A stretch of DNA of 64,000 bases from Planctopirus ephydatiae (GCF_007752345.1 NZ_CP036299.1:4250001-4314000), one strand, 5' to 3'; counted from the first letter of the stretch, positions 47,475-56,519 are shown. Numbers and translations: made by a program. Notes: generated from the letters alone by a model not told the origin.

Positions 47475-47966
47475 CTATCTCGCAGGGACGATAATGGCTT
47501 TATCATCCGTGCGCCAGATCCGATACCGGACTTCGGCCCCCTCAGGAACATAAACCACCACTGGCAGCCGACTGTTGTAGCGGATCAACTGTGGTTCGCC
47601 TCCCAGTGTGACAAAACGATCCACCAGTGGTTCATTGGGATCGACGCCAATCAAAGTGCCACCCATTGGCCCCAGTTTGGCAACCACATACTTCGTAAAA
47701 CCCCAGCCATCGATATTTTTGGCCTCAAGACTTCCACCGAAGAAAAAGCGATTGCGACTGTCGGTTTTGACCACTTTCCCCACCTGTAACTCAACTTTAA
47801 ACAGGCTTTCATCAGGTTGCGGTTCCAGAAAAATTACATGTCGGGTCATGCCTGGCTCTGCAGGAGGAAACGCCTTGAGATTCTGTTCTGCCTCTCCACC
47901 CTGCACCACCGGCAGCAGACACACCAACACCATCCCGACGAAACATTTTCCCAAAGTCGTTAACAT
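47475..47966 (-). CDS. eco: Ecotin-family serine protease inhibitor
   Basis: The 163 residues have a signal peptide (MLTTLGKCFVGMVLVCLLPV, cut near VVQGGEAEQ). Alignment with E. coli ecotin is clear along the length: FPPAEPGMTRHVIFLEPQPD, DESLFKVELQVGKVV, KNIDGWGFTKYVV, RYNSRLPVVVYVPEG and EVRYRIWRTDD. Ecotin dimers inhibit trypsin-fold proteases in the periplasm. The P1 position (Met84 in E. coli) aligns to Leu in GGTLIGV. Both Cys of the E. coli disulfide are replaced (Ser and Val). GGAGG lies 7 bases before the ATG. Confidence 0.88.
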   Translation of the reverse strand: MLTTLGKCFVGMVLVCLLPVVQGGEAEQNLKAFPPAEPGMTRHVIFLEPQPDESLFKVELQVGKVVKTDSRNRFFFGGSLEAKNIDGWGFTKYVVAKLGPMGGTLIGVDPNEPLVDRFVTLGGEPQLIRYNSRLPVVVYVPEGAEVRYRIWRTDDKAIIVPAR

Positions 47967-48220
47967 CGCCTTGCCTCCACTAGCAGATTGGTCAACTCGT
48001 CCATCTCACACCATACTGGCACCACCAGGATCAAGATTCCTACTCTGCCAGCATCCATCTGTGCATCAGATCTGAACGGATGCCTTCACCACGAGTTCCC
48101 AAAATTCCTGACAAACTGGCTCTTGAACCAGAATCAGTGATTACGGTCTCATCATCTCAATTTGGTCGTTCGCTGGCACTCCCTGCTTCGCTCAATTTCC
48201 CTCGAATACGACAGGCCGCG

Positions 48221-48622
48221 ATGATGGACAGACTTCAGAGATTTGCGGCCTATGCCTGGGCCGCTCCTAACACCATCCTGGGCATAATTCTCGCCTTGAT
48301 TCTGGGTCGAAGCACCAATCAATGGGTCTGGGTCGACGGTGTCCTGGAAATCAGCGGCCCCAAACTTGCCTCCTGGTTGAATCGCCCCTGGGGGGCTCTC
48401 TCCAGCATTACGGCTATCACGTTCGGCCATACTGTTCTGGCACAATCACGCGAAGCACACGACTTCACGCGTGCTCACGAGCGGATCCATGTCCGTCAAT
48501 ACGAACGCTGGGGCCTGGCTTTCATTCCCGCTTACCTCGGAGCCAGTGGTTACCTCTGGCTCCGAGGCCGCGATTGCTATCGGGAAAATCCGTTCGAGAA
48601 GGAGGCGTATGGGAGTGAGTGA
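48221..48622 (+). CDS. Small membrane protein with HERIHVRQYE motif
   Basis: The 133-residue protein starts MMDRLQRFAAYAWAAPNTIL and has one strong hydrophobic helix (NTILGIILALILG, about 15-30). The segment HERIHVRQYERWG has an H-E-x-x-H arrangement, suggesting metal binding and perhaps a minimal zinc peptidase. ATG 48221 has AGG about 5 bases upstream; the longer frame from 48080 overlaps the ecotin promoter and is rejected. Family function unknown to me. It is divergent from ecotin. Confidence 0.6.
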   Translation: MMDRLQRFAAYAWAAPNTILGIILALILGRSTNQWVWVDGVLEISGPKLASWLNRPWGALSSITAITFGHTVLAQSREAHDFTRAHERIHVRQYERWGLAFIPAYLGASGYLWLRGRDCYRENPFEKEAYGSE

Positions 48623-48629
48623 GCTGATG

Positions 48630-48750
48630 TTGAACTTTTTGTGTTGGGTGTTGGGTGTTTGGAAATGGCATCCGAGGAAAGCCCACCATCAACCATCAAC
48701 ACTCCAGAAACCTCAAACCATAAACACCAAACCTCAAACGCCAAACTACG
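48630..48750. repeat. Low-complexity GT/CA-rich tract
   Basis: A T/G-rich run (GTGTTGGGTGTTGGGTGTTTGG) is followed by a C/A-rich run (AAACCATAAACACCAAACC). The runs are partly complementary and lie between convergent genes, so a long imperfect hairpin is possible. No coding role is seen. Confidence 0.5.
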
Positions 48751-49687
48751 CCATCTCACTGCGCACAGTCTCAAGCAGTTTCTTAGTCGCCTTGATCCCG
48801 TCGGCTTCTGAAATCTTACTACCTTCATATTCAATACCGACGTAACCTTTGTAACCAAAGCTGGCCACAATCTTCATCATCTTGCGATAGTCGGTGTGGA
48901 TCTCATTGCCAGCCGCATCGAAGTCGTGAGACTTCGCACTCACAGCCTTGGCAAAAGGCATCAATTCCTCAACACCTTTGTAGCGATCATACATCTCATC
49001 TTTGCTGACACGGAAATTCCCGAAGTCAGGCAAAGTCCCGCAGCGGGGATGATCGACCTTCTTCATCACAGCAGCCAGCCAGGCACCATTTGAAGAGAGC
49101 CCGCCATGGTTTTCCACGATCACATTGATATCGTGAGTCGCCGCAAATTCGGTGAGCCGACGCAGGCCATCAGCAGCACGTGCCAACTGCTCATCATACG
49201 ATCCACCGCTCTGTGCATTCACTCGAATCGAGTGGCAACCCAGATACTTGGCGGCAGCCACCCACTTGTAATGATTCTCGACAGCCTTTTTGCGTTTCGC
49301 TTCGTCGGCGTCACCCAGAGCCCCTTCCCCATCGCACATGATCAGCAGGCTCTTCACCCCATGATCGTCAGCGCGCTTCTTCAAGTCAGCCAGGAAGGCC
49401 TGGTCTTCGGCTTTGCCCTTGTAGAACTGATTCACATACTCAATGGCGTTAATGCCAAATTCTTCTTTCGCGATCTTCGCAAAGTCCATGGGGTCAGCCT
49501 TCTTGTCGAAGAAAGCCTTATGCAGTGACCACTGAGCCAGTGAAATTTCAAACGGACTGGCCGATGTCTGTAAAGCTGCTGCCACTGACCGTGTCGCTGT
49601 CATCGAACCAAAAGCCAGGCCGGCCATAGCCAGACCGGAAACTCGAAGCATATCACGACGCGTACAACCCATGTGACGATCACTCAT
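48746..49687 (-). CDS. Tat-exported TIM-barrel sugar isomerase/epimerase-like protein
   Basis: The 313 residues start with a Tat signal ([20 protein letters not shown]; twin Arg followed by a hydrophobic stretch). The xylose-isomerase-like TIM barrel follows: [75 protein letters not shown] and [10 protein letters not shown]. Members are epimerases, isomerases or endonuclease IV relatives; the substrate is unknown. Metal ligands (Glu, Asp, His) appear retained. AGAGG lies 6 bases before the ATG. Confidence 0.82.
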   Translation of the reverse strand: MSDRHMGCTRRDMLRVSGLAMAGLAFGSMTATRSVAAALQTSASPFEISLAQWSLHKAFFDKKADPMDFAKIAKEEFGINAIEYVNQFYKGKAEDQAFLADLKKRADDHGVKSLLIMCDGEGALGDADEAKRKKAVENHYKWVAAAKYLGCHSIRVNAQSGGSYDEQLARAADGLRRLTEFAATHDINVIVENHGGLSSNGAWLAAVMKKVDHPRCGTLPDFGNFRVSKDEMYDRYKGVEELMPFAKAVSAKSHDFDAAGNEIHTDYRKMMKIVASFGYKGYVGIEYEGSKISEADGIKATKKLLETVRSEMA

Positions 49688-49969
49688 CGCAGACCTCTCT
49701 GGCGGTAGTTAAAAATGAAACTCAATGACTCAGGATGTTTTTCGGGAACAGACTCGGATGAACAATGACCCTCAAGCACGGCCAAGGACTCGACCCGACA
49801 TCCAGTGATGCTCCCAAAAACAAATCAACACCGATTGATGGTATCAATCTCATGACCCGTCGTCGAATGTGATGTTCGACAGATTCTCCCCGATCAAAGA
49901 ATTGGCGACCTCTCAACATCTGCCATGAATCAGCCACTGCACAAAGGATTTGTGAATGACATTGGTCCA

Positions 49970-51349
49970 TCACTCAGACAGGTTTCCTGCTGCCGCGGGG
50001 GTTCTTCCCTCCAGGATTTGACGCATTTCGAAGACGAGGTCCTGCGATTGAGCCGCTTCATTGAGTAAGAGCCAGGGATCATCCGGGAGAAGATGTAGTC
50101 GTTCCAGTTCTGTGTCGAGTGGCCGCCTGGTGGCATCGCTCCATGGCTGCTCTAAGACTTGATCGTTTGGGGAATCACTGGTGCCCTCTTCGATCCGCGG
50201 TGAGTCTTCGTGAGTTTGCCAACTCAGATACACATGGCCTGGTGTCACCACGCCTCTCCATTGCCGGGCTGTCGCCTGCCAGATCACATGCTCTCTGCCG
50301 GGGCTTTTTCCCTGAGCATAATCCTGTAACGTTGGTGACGAGTGATGCTCTTTTCGCAGACATCGCTCAATAGTTGCCGCCACATCATCTTCACTCAGGA
50401 GCATGCTCCAGCGAGAACCAGCAGGGAAGACTTTTTGACTGCAGGCCTCAACATTTTGCGTAGAAACCAGAGGATCCTGATCGTTTGAGATCTCCACTTC
50501 GCATCCAGATTCCCAATAGATCAAGGGAGGCCGAAAACTCATCAACTCCGTCCCCTGAATCCGCTCACTCCCCGGATGAATCGATTCGATCAGTTCACCA
50601 GCGGCAGCAAAGAGCAGCAGTTGGACCGGTCGAGTCGCTGCGAGCACTCGAAGTTCTTCAAAGAGAACCCCCAGGGCATGATCTATGAGCGAGGCATAAC
50701 TCCCATAGACTGGCCACAACTCACCCCATTCAGACGAATCAATTTCCTCCAGTGCCCAACCCTGATCTTCAAAATCGCCAAAGTAAAGATCAGCCAGTTC
50801 TTGAGGAGGAAGCCATGGCTTGGGAATTCCACGAGAATGGAGCCATAACCAGTGCGGTTTCCCGCTCTGATCATCTTTCTGTCTTCCCGATGGATCAATC
50901 TTTGCATCCAGCTGCCTTAGCCACTCCACTCCACAAGACACCAGTTTCGGAAATGGAAACTGACTGGGTTCCACATCCAGCCCATCTCGACCACTGACAA
51001 ACTCCACCGGTGATTTCAGCAGAGCCGGATGCTTTTCCTGCAAGCTCTTTTGTGCAAACTGACTCTCCTCCTCGACGAACAGGCGGCACCGATTCGCCTG
51101 CTCTGCCAGAGTCGATGATTCCAGCAGTTGAAGCCCCTTCGTCCACCATGCAGGCGTCGTTCCAAGATCCGGGTCGTGAGAAATCAATCGCTCAAAGAGG
51201 ACTCCCTCCATCACCAGCCGGTCTAAATGGGGAGTTTCCACCCATTGATTTCCATAAGGACCAAGCGCTGCCGCTGCCAATCGTTCAAAGCTGACAACGA
51301 CCACCAGGGGCGTTGCCGATGACGGGTTGAACGATTGATTGATAGTCAT
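49970..51349 (-). CDS. Degenerate sulfatase-like protein lacking the active site
   Basis: The 459-residue protein keeps the sulfatase/alkaline-phosphatase outline. PLVVVVSFERLAAAALGPYG then TPHLDRLVMEGVLFERL resembles the N-terminal pattern of sulfatases, and YASLIDHALGVLFEEL resembles the WDDQLG-type helix. The formylglycine motif C-x-P-S/T-R is absent where it should follow FERL, and the metal-binding Asp-Asp after the first strand is Ser-Phe. It is probably non-catalytic, perhaps a scaffold or regulator. No signal peptide is visible. Assignment is by overall pattern and could be wrong. Confidence 0.6.
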   Translation of the reverse strand: MTINQSFNPSSATPLVVVVSFERLAAAALGPYGNQWVETPHLDRLVMEGVLFERLISHDPDLGTTPAWWTKGLQLLESSTLAEQANRCRLFVEEESQFAQKSLQEKHPALLKSPVEFVSGRDGLDVEPSQFPFPKLVSCGVEWLRQLDAKIDPSGRQKDDQSGKPHWLWLHSRGIPKPWLPPQELADLYFGDFEDQGWALEEIDSSEWGELWPVYGSYASLIDHALGVLFEELRVLAATRPVQLLLFAAAGELIESIHPGSERIQGTELMSFRPPLIYWESGCEVEISNDQDPLVSTQNVEACSQKVFPAGSRWSMLLSEDDVAATIERCLRKEHHSSPTLQDYAQGKSPGREHVIWQATARQWRGVVTPGHVYLSWQTHEDSPRIEEGTSDSPNDQVLEQPWSDATRRPLDTELERLHLLPDDPWLLLNEAAQSQDLVFEMRQILEGRTPAAAGNLSE

Positions 51350-51922
51350 TCAGGAAAACTCCACTCCACTTTGGACCAGCGTTTATTGCCCCAGCGTTCA
51401 TTGAACCAGTACTCATTCAGCTTGGACTCATTGAACCCGGGTTCTCATCCACTCGTCCTCGCCCGCAGATCCTGATGATTGACCAATATCAGAGCGAGGA
51501 GTTCACTTGGCCTCACATCCAGAACTCATTCGTACAACTCTTGAGAGCGATTGAACAGCCACCAGCAGCATGTTGCCAACTCGCCTCTTGTTGCCGGAAG
51601 CCAGACAACAGAACGTAAACTCATGTCCCGCATACAGTTATATCGATAACTGAGAACCATTCTCCAGACACTGTTGCCGAAACACCACGGCGGTGAGGGC
51701 TGGCAACACTTTGTCAAAAGAAAAAGCGGGCTTCTGTCAACAATCATAACTCATTTCCCATAAATCCTTTACGGCAACAGATTGCCTTTCGGAAACATCG
51801 ACCCTCGCCCTTCCCAGTCAATTGGCGCAGCACCTGCTTTACATCTTATCCATCTGGCGAAACACCACACGACGCTGGATCACACAGTTCTCAACACTTT
51901 GAACAACAGAAAGATCTCGATC
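51350..51922. other. Intergenic region before the twin pilin-like genes
   Basis: No gene was recognised. The left part holds the 15-nt degenerate tandem repeats (51374-51448). The right part should contain the promoter of the first pilin-like gene. Confidence 0.55.
51374..51448. repeat. Degenerate 15-nt tandem repeats
   Basis: Five consecutive 15-base units of the form (A/G)ACCAG-x(4)-TCATTG; the first two units differ at few positions (GACCAGCGTTTATTG and CCCCAGCGTTCATTG), the later ones are decayed. They lie upstream of the sulfatase-like gene start (minus strand). Function unknown. Confidence 0.55.
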
Positions 51923-52231
51923 ATGACCAACCTCTTTAACGCCCTCCTGAATGACGAAGCCGGTTTCATTGTTTCCGCTGAACTTGTCCTGGTCTCCACC
52001 ATTGCTGTCCTGGCCATGATCGTCGGCCTGTCGGAAGTCGCCCTCAACATCAACAACGAACTCGAAGACGTCGGTGCTGCCTTTGGCAACATCAACCAGT
52101 CTTACAAGGTGGGTGGACTCGATGGACACATGGGTGGCACCTACGGCTCGAAATACAGCGATCGTCAAGACTTCTGCGACAACTACTGCAACATCGTCCC
52201 TAACGGTGACTTCTCCGGCGAACGCCCATAA
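51923..52231 (+). CDS. Pilin-like small membrane protein, copy 1
   Basis: The 102 residues start MTNLFNALLNDEAGFIVSAE. A hydrophobic helix follows (AELVLVSTIAVLAMIVGLSE), preceded by Gly and Phe like a type IV prepilin cleavage site (G then F), but with Glu at +6 rather than the usual +5. The polar tail (NNELEDVGAAFGNINQSYK) is very similar to copy 2. Two Cys are present near the end. This could be a Flp- or TadE-like pilin, or a planctomycete envelope protein. ATG 51923 was chosen because the helix and the paralogue align; the upstream codons are not conserved. Confidence 0.72.
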   Translation: MTNLFNALLNDEAGFIVSAELVLVSTIAVLAMIVGLSEVALNINNELEDVGAAFGNINQSYKVGGLDGHMGGTYGSKYSDRQDFCDNYCNIVPNGDFSGERP

Positions 52232-52366
52232 GCCATAGCGACAATCGTTGATCTGCTCTCCGCCACATCGGATTTCAATGCACCTTGAGCAGCAGCTCAT
52301 GGAAATCACGAGATGGCAAACTCTGAATTACCAAACACACTCATCTTGTTTTCGAGGAATTGGCCC

Positions 52367-52687
52367 ATGAATGCTCTTCTGTTTTCTCTGTATCACAATG
52401 AAGCCGGCTTTATTGTCTCCGCTGAACTCGTACTTGTTGCCACCATCGCGGTTCTCGCCCTCGTCGTTGGACTTTCCGAAGTCGCCCACGCGGTCAATCA
52501 GGAACTGGAAGATGTGGCCACAGCCTTCGGCTCTGTCAACCAGAGCTATCGCTATGATGGTCTGACGGGACACCAGGGAGCTGTTGGAGGTGGCAAATAT
52601 CGCGACTCTCTGGATTTCTGCGATGGTGATCGCGACATCGTCTGTGACGCACCTGGCGGCGAATCTGGTGGTTACTACAACTACTAG
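52367..52687 (+). CDS. Pilin-like small membrane protein, copy 2
   Basis: The 106 residues (MNALLFSLYHNEAGFIVSAE) are a paralogue of the preceding gene: the helix AELVLVATIAVLALVVGLSE, then NQELEDVATAFGSVNQSYR, and a Gly/Tyr-rich end (GGESGGYYNY). The same G-F...E(+6) pattern is present. GAGGA lies 7 bases before the ATG. 135 bases separate the two genes; co-transcription is likely. Function unknown. Confidence 0.72.
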   Translation: MNALLFSLYHNEAGFIVSAELVLVATIAVLALVVGLSEVAHAVNQELEDVATAFGSVNQSYRYDGLTGHQGAVGGGKYRDSLDFCDGDRDIVCDAPGGESGGYYNY

Positions 52688-52714
52688 GACACATTTTACG
52701 AGCAACCACTGTGC

Positions 52715-52766
52715 TGGCGGCGTAGGAAATCTTCTTTCATCGACGAAAGACACTCATACGCCGCCA
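52715..52766 (+). terminator. Branched hairpin after the pilin-like genes
   Basis: The outer arms TGGCGGCGTA and TACGCCGCCA are a perfect 10-bp pair; inside, TCTTTC and GAAAGA pair around ATCGAC. It is 28 bases after the stop of copy 2. It is likely a transcript 3' end or processing structure, without a T-run. Confidence 0.6.
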
Positions 52767-52940
52767 CAATGAACTGAAATCCGTTCTTAATGAGATCTGT
52801 GAGGAATCTATCCTCCAATGTCCTAACATCAGTCAAACAAAGAGTCATTGGTTCTCTCAGTTCGCCATACCTCACAATTAGCACCGCACCACCGAACTGA
52901 CCCTATTGAACAATTCTGAAGCATCAGCCGAGTCTTTCTG

Positions 52941-53000
52941 CCAGCCGTCCTTTGTTAGCCCAGGCATTCTCCACAGTGTGCCGGCCCAAAGGACGGCTGG
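52941..53000. repeat. Perfect 14-bp inverted repeat
   Basis: CCAGCCGTCCTTTG and CAAAGGACGGCTGG flank 32 bases, forming a long hairpin 103 bases before the methyltransferase start. There is no T-tract. It may be a leader structure of the methyltransferase mRNA or a small repeat element. Confidence 0.65.
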
Positions 53001-53103
53001 GTGTGTTCTAACGGCTTTGGAATATCAACGACAGCATCACATCGCACTGCAACTTTAACAGTTCGTTCATCAGAACTTCACTCAACTCGACTCAATTTGT
53101 TAC

Positions 53104-53757
53104 ATGGGAATTGGAGCAATCATTCGTCGATGCTTTGGCCGTTACGAGCCACAAGTTGCCGAGGCGTACCGCGGTTTTTTTGTGAATCTCGATGATTTCA
53201 TCGCGGATGTAAAACAATCCGTTCCTGACGCAACCTCGATACTCGAAGTCGGTTGCGGAGAAGGGGCAATTTGCCAGCGACTGCAGGAAAAGTACCCTGC
53301 CAGCCAGGTTACGGGGATCGACATCACTCCTAATGTCGGTCGGCTTTTTCAAGGGAGTCAAGATCGCGTTCGCTTTATCAATTCCACAATTCAGGACTAC
53401 GCACCACAAGCCAGCGGTATTCACGACTTGATTCTTATTGCAGACGTACTGCACCATGTGCCCTGGTCGATGCACGACGAATTCCTCCAGCATGTGACGC
53501 AGACTCTTGCTCCTGATGGTTGGTTGATCATCAAAGACTGGGAACGACGTCTGAATCCCATCCATGCACTGGGCTATTTTTCCGATCGAGTACTAACGGG
53601 CGACAAAATCCGTTATGGCCGCCTGGATGATCTCAAGGAAATCGCCATCAGAACCTGTGGATCTGAAAGCATTCAAAAGGTGGCTCGCTACAAACCGTGG
53701 CCAAACAATGTGGCACTCTTTCTCAGACCTAAAGTCACCTCAATTCCGCCTCAGTAG
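53104..53757 (+). CDS. Class I SAM-dependent methyltransferase
   Basis: The 217 residues show SILEVGCGEGAICQRLQ (SAM-binding motif I), VTGIDITPN (motif II), DLILIADVLHHVPWS (motif IV region) and LAPDGWLIIKDWERR. It has no signal peptide. The substrate cannot be deduced. Start ATG 53104 has no strong Shine-Dalgarno. It lies between the pilin-like pair and the tRNA-Ser gene. Confidence 0.8.
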   Translation: MGIGAIIRRCFGRYEPQVAEAYRGFFVNLDDFIADVKQSVPDATSILEVGCGEGAICQRLQEKYPASQVTGIDITPNVGRLFQGSQDRVRFINSTIQDYAPQASGIHDLILIADVLHHVPWSMHDEFLQHVTQTLAPDGWLIIKDWERRLNPIHALGYFSDRVLTGDKIRYGRLDDLKEIAIRTCGSESIQKVARYKPWPNNVALFLRPKVTSIPPQ

Positions 53758-53955
53758 CTTCTACTCATCACGCATTCAAATCGACAAAGCTCATCCCCAA
53801 TCAGGGACCACGGCAGGCATAGGATTCATCACGTCAACCTCTCCTGTGCAGGACTGGACGAACACGCTTTTCATGAGCAGCCCAGAATGCCCCCTCGAAA
53901 ACTTGACAGCCGAAACCCAACCTCGTAACGTCCACTGAGCGTCAAAATACCGCCC

Positions 53956-54042
53956 GGAGAGATGGCAGAGCGGTTTAATGCACCGGTCTTGAAAACCGGC
54001 ATACCCGCAAGGGTATCCAGGGTTCGAATCCCTGTCTCTCCG
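53956..54042 (+). tRNA. tRNA-Ser (anticodon TGA)
   Basis: The 87-nt cloverleaf has acceptor GGAGAGA/TCTCTCC, anticodon stem CCGGT/ACCGG with loop CTTGAAA (anticodon TGA at 53990-53992), a long variable arm (ATACCCGCAAGGGTAT) as in serine tRNAs, and the T-arm GGTTCGAATCC. CCA is not encoded. The last 55 bases are repeated exactly at 57531-57585, marking an integration site. Confidence 0.96.
53988..54042 (+). repeat. Left attachment-type repeat (3' end of tRNA-Ser)
   Basis: 55 bases identical to 57531-57585. Five further bases upstream match with one mismatch (CCGGT against CCGGG). Confidence 0.88.
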
Positions 54043-54295
54043 CTGAGACATTCTGTGACACCGGGCGACAGATTGATCTATATCCTTTCGCCCCTTGTGT
54101 TTTTGGCGACCGCTTCCGGCCAATGCTCCGCGATGATTTGCCTTCGTCCGAGGGGGCGATTATGACATCGTGCGAAGCTGAAGGGCACTCCGGGACGACT
54201 TGGGGTGCAACATTTGGTGCAACACTTTTGGCAGCCTCGCCCTCGTCGTCCGGCGATTCTGTTGACTGCAATTCGGGCTTCGATGACAGGCCCAT
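54043..54295 (-). pseudogene. Possible C-terminal remnant of a tyrosine integrase
   Basis: The minus-strand frame MGLSSKPELQSTESPDDEG..SVAPNVAPQVVPECPS runs toward the tRNA and has the polar, Val-Ala-Pro-rich character I associate with tails of planctomycete tyrosine integrases next to tRNA genes. A stop codon lies just upstream of the Met and no catalytic domain is present, so it would be a dead fragment. This is a weak call resting on composition and position. Confidence 0.3.
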
Positions 54296-54343
54296 TTGGT
54301 TGCCGTTTCACGGCTCCCGATTCTTCCTTTCAGGATCAGATCC

Positions 54344-54787
54344 ATGATCCGACTCACCGCCTCGACGTGCGCAGTGCTCGCTTCGATCACTGCGCACGTC
54401 CTCATGTTGCCGGGAACAGCGAATCCGGTGACTGCCAGCAAAGAGAACAAAGCACCGGCCTTGTCGCATCTCGTCGAATGCCACCTCGAAGAAACCGCCA
54501 AGGGCCGGACGCACACCCTCACGGGCCCCAAGCTACTGGTCAATCCCTCGAGTGAAGGCAAGATCACAAGTGGCACCGAGACCGACAGCTTCGAAGCCCG
54601 CATCACGACAGGCGGTCCACAGCCCGACGCCACACATGTGGTAAATTTCCAGATAACCCGTCAGGGAACGAAAACGCTGTCCCCGACACTGCATCTCTCC
54701 ACCGGGCAAACCGGAACCATCCATTGGACCGCCGGCTCGAAATCCTACAAATTCACCTGCAAAGTCACGGAGAAGAGAGCCCAGTGA
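54344..54787 (+). CDS. Secreted protein of unknown function
   Basis: The 147 residues have a signal peptide (IRLTASTCAVLASITAHVLM, cut near AMLPG/TANP). The mature part has alternating polar/hydrophobic segments (HVVNFQITRQGTKTLSPTLH, KSYKFTCKVTEKRAQ) suggesting a beta fold. ATG 54344 was chosen because AGGA lies 8 bases upstream. No family recognised. It sits inside the tRNA-Ser island. Confidence 0.6.
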   Translation: MIRLTASTCAVLASITAHVLMLPGTANPVTASKENKAPALSHLVECHLEETAKGRTHTLTGPKLLVNPSSEGKITSGTETDSFEARITTGGPQPDATHVVNFQITRQGTKTLSPTLHLSTGQTGTIHWTAGSKSYKFTCKVTEKRAQ

Positions 54788-55299
54788 AGGTTGGCCCGGA
54801 TGGGGCTCTGAACGTCTGCGTGCGCGAGTCACAAGAAGCAGGCTCGTCCGCGCACAGGTAAAGCATTTGTTCTTCAGGGTGACTTCGTGCGACAGCGAAA
54901 GGACGCTGGGCAGCTCCTCCTCCCGAGTCCCACTGTTCTGACCGGTCAATGACTTTCCTGTCAGGCTGGCTGTAAAACTGCACGCCTCCCGTGGCTCCGC
55001 AACCCCGATAGAAATCGAATCTCAACCGGGGCCACCCTGCGAAACCGATCCCCACCTACGACTCCTCTCGCTTTGCCAGTCCTAACGACTCCTCCCGCCT
55101 CCACGAAGACTTTTTGATGGGATTCTTGCAATCCGGTCAGAATCTCCATTGCCTCCTATAGGAGAAACTGCTGCAATAAATCAACGTATCCCTATTCGTC
55201 GATTTGACTGAGCGGCAGCGCCTTGCCATCGCACTTACCGGCAACTTCATAGCCGGCGATCATTTCTTAATCCCATCACACTTGGAAAGGTCTCTATTC

Positions 55300-56259
55300 A
55301 TGTCCATTTGTCGTCTCATGTCCATTCGTCGTCGAACCGGTTTCACCCTGATCGAACTTCTCGTTGTGATCGCCATCATTGCGATTCTCATCGCCCTGCT
55401 GCTTCCCGCTGTCCAGCAGGCCCGCGAAGCCGCCCGCCGCAGCCAGTGCCGCAACAACCTGAAGCAAATCGGCTTGGCGATGCACAACTATCACGACACT
55501 TTCAACACTCTCCCGCCCGCAACGACCTACAACGTGCCCAACAACTTCAACGGCCAGCACACATGGGTCGAGTCGATCTTGCCGTACATCGACCAAGCCC
55601 CCTGGTACAACCAGATCAACTTCAGCATCAGCAACAACGCCACCACCCCCACCAACAACCAGGCCCTGTTCCTGAACAGGACGCTCGCCGCGGTCCAATG
55701 CCCCAGTAATCCCTCCTCGGGGACTCTGCTCCGCAGCGATGGCGGCAACTTCGATGGTTGGGGAGGCCCCAGCCAAGGTTTGTTCTACCCGGTCTCCGCA
55801 GGATCAATTCTGCCCGACGCCGCAACCCCGGATTGCCCGGCCCCGTTTCCGAACTTCTGCATTTCCGAAACCACGGCTTCTTGGGGATCTGCCCACTCAA
55901 ACCGCTACCCCGGCGCATTCAGCCGCGGCATTACCCGCACCAACTTCCGTGACTTCACCGACGGCACCAGCACCACGTTCATCGCTGGTGAGCGGAATGC
56001 CGAAGACCTTAACTGGGGTGGCGCGTTCTCGGCCAACTTCCCCATCGCTTTCACCGCCCAGAAGCCCAACAGCGCGACCCGTGACCGCAACAATGATTTC
56101 GCTTATCAACTAAACGGCGGGTTCTCAAGCTTCCACACCGGCGGCGTCCACATGCTGATGGGTGACGGCACGGTCAAGTTCGTCTCCGACAACATCGACC
56201 ACTCCATTTTCTGCCGCTCTGGCGACAAGGCCGACGGCAATCCGGTATCGCTCGACTGA
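55300..56259 (+). CDS. DUF1559 prepilin-like protein
   Basis: The 319 residues start with a type IV prepilin signal: RRRTGFTLIELLVVIAIIAI (cleavage after Gly, Glu at +5), followed by LIALLLPAVQQAREAARRSQ and CRNNLKQIGLAMHNYHD, the DUF1559 signature. The C-terminus has FRDFTDGTSTTFIAGERN and a typical FHTGGVHMLMGDGTVKF ending. The family is hugely expanded in planctomycetes and probably forms pseudopilus- or envelope-associated structures. GGAAAGG precedes the ATG 55300. Confidence 0.93.
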   Translation: MSICRLMSIRRRTGFTLIELLVVIAIIAILIALLLPAVQQAREAARRSQCRNNLKQIGLAMHNYHDTFNTLPPATTYNVPNNFNGQHTWVESILPYIDQAPWYNQINFSISNNATTPTNNQALFLNRTLAAVQCPSNPSSGTLLRSDGGNFDGWGGPSQGLFYPVSAGSILPDAATPDCPAPFPNFCISETTASWGSAHSNRYPGAFSRGITRTNFRDFTDGTSTTFIAGERNAEDLNWGGAFSANFPIAFTAQKPNSATRDRNNDFAYQLNGGFSSFHTGGVHMLMGDGTVKFVSDNIDHSIFCRSGDKADGNPVSLD

Positions 56260-56519
56260 CGGCCTTCGAGTTGTGGCCACCGCACAAATCGCGCGGTGGC
56301 CCGATCCTATTCCAACCGTGTTCGTTCCGGCGAATGCTCGGCTGAATGCGAGGATCAACCTTCTCCACGAATGATGTCCGCTGTCACTTTCGCTTTGGCA
56401 CGGACTCTTTCCCTGTCCCGAGAGTCTGGGTGATCGTCCCTCCCACACAACTCCGGGATCAGTGGGCACACTCGTTTCCGCGACATCTTCTACATCCAAT
56501 AATTCAGGACACTCCTCAC

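Larger units (their letters stand above)
52688..53103. other. Intergenic region with two long hairpins
   Basis: It contains the structured elements at 52715-52766 and 52941-53000, annotated separately. Otherwise no gene was recognised. Confidence 0.6.

Noticed and set aside
47100-47789. 229-residue plus-strand frame
   Set aside because: Antisense to ecotin and its downstream gap; ecotin homology on the other strand is convincing.
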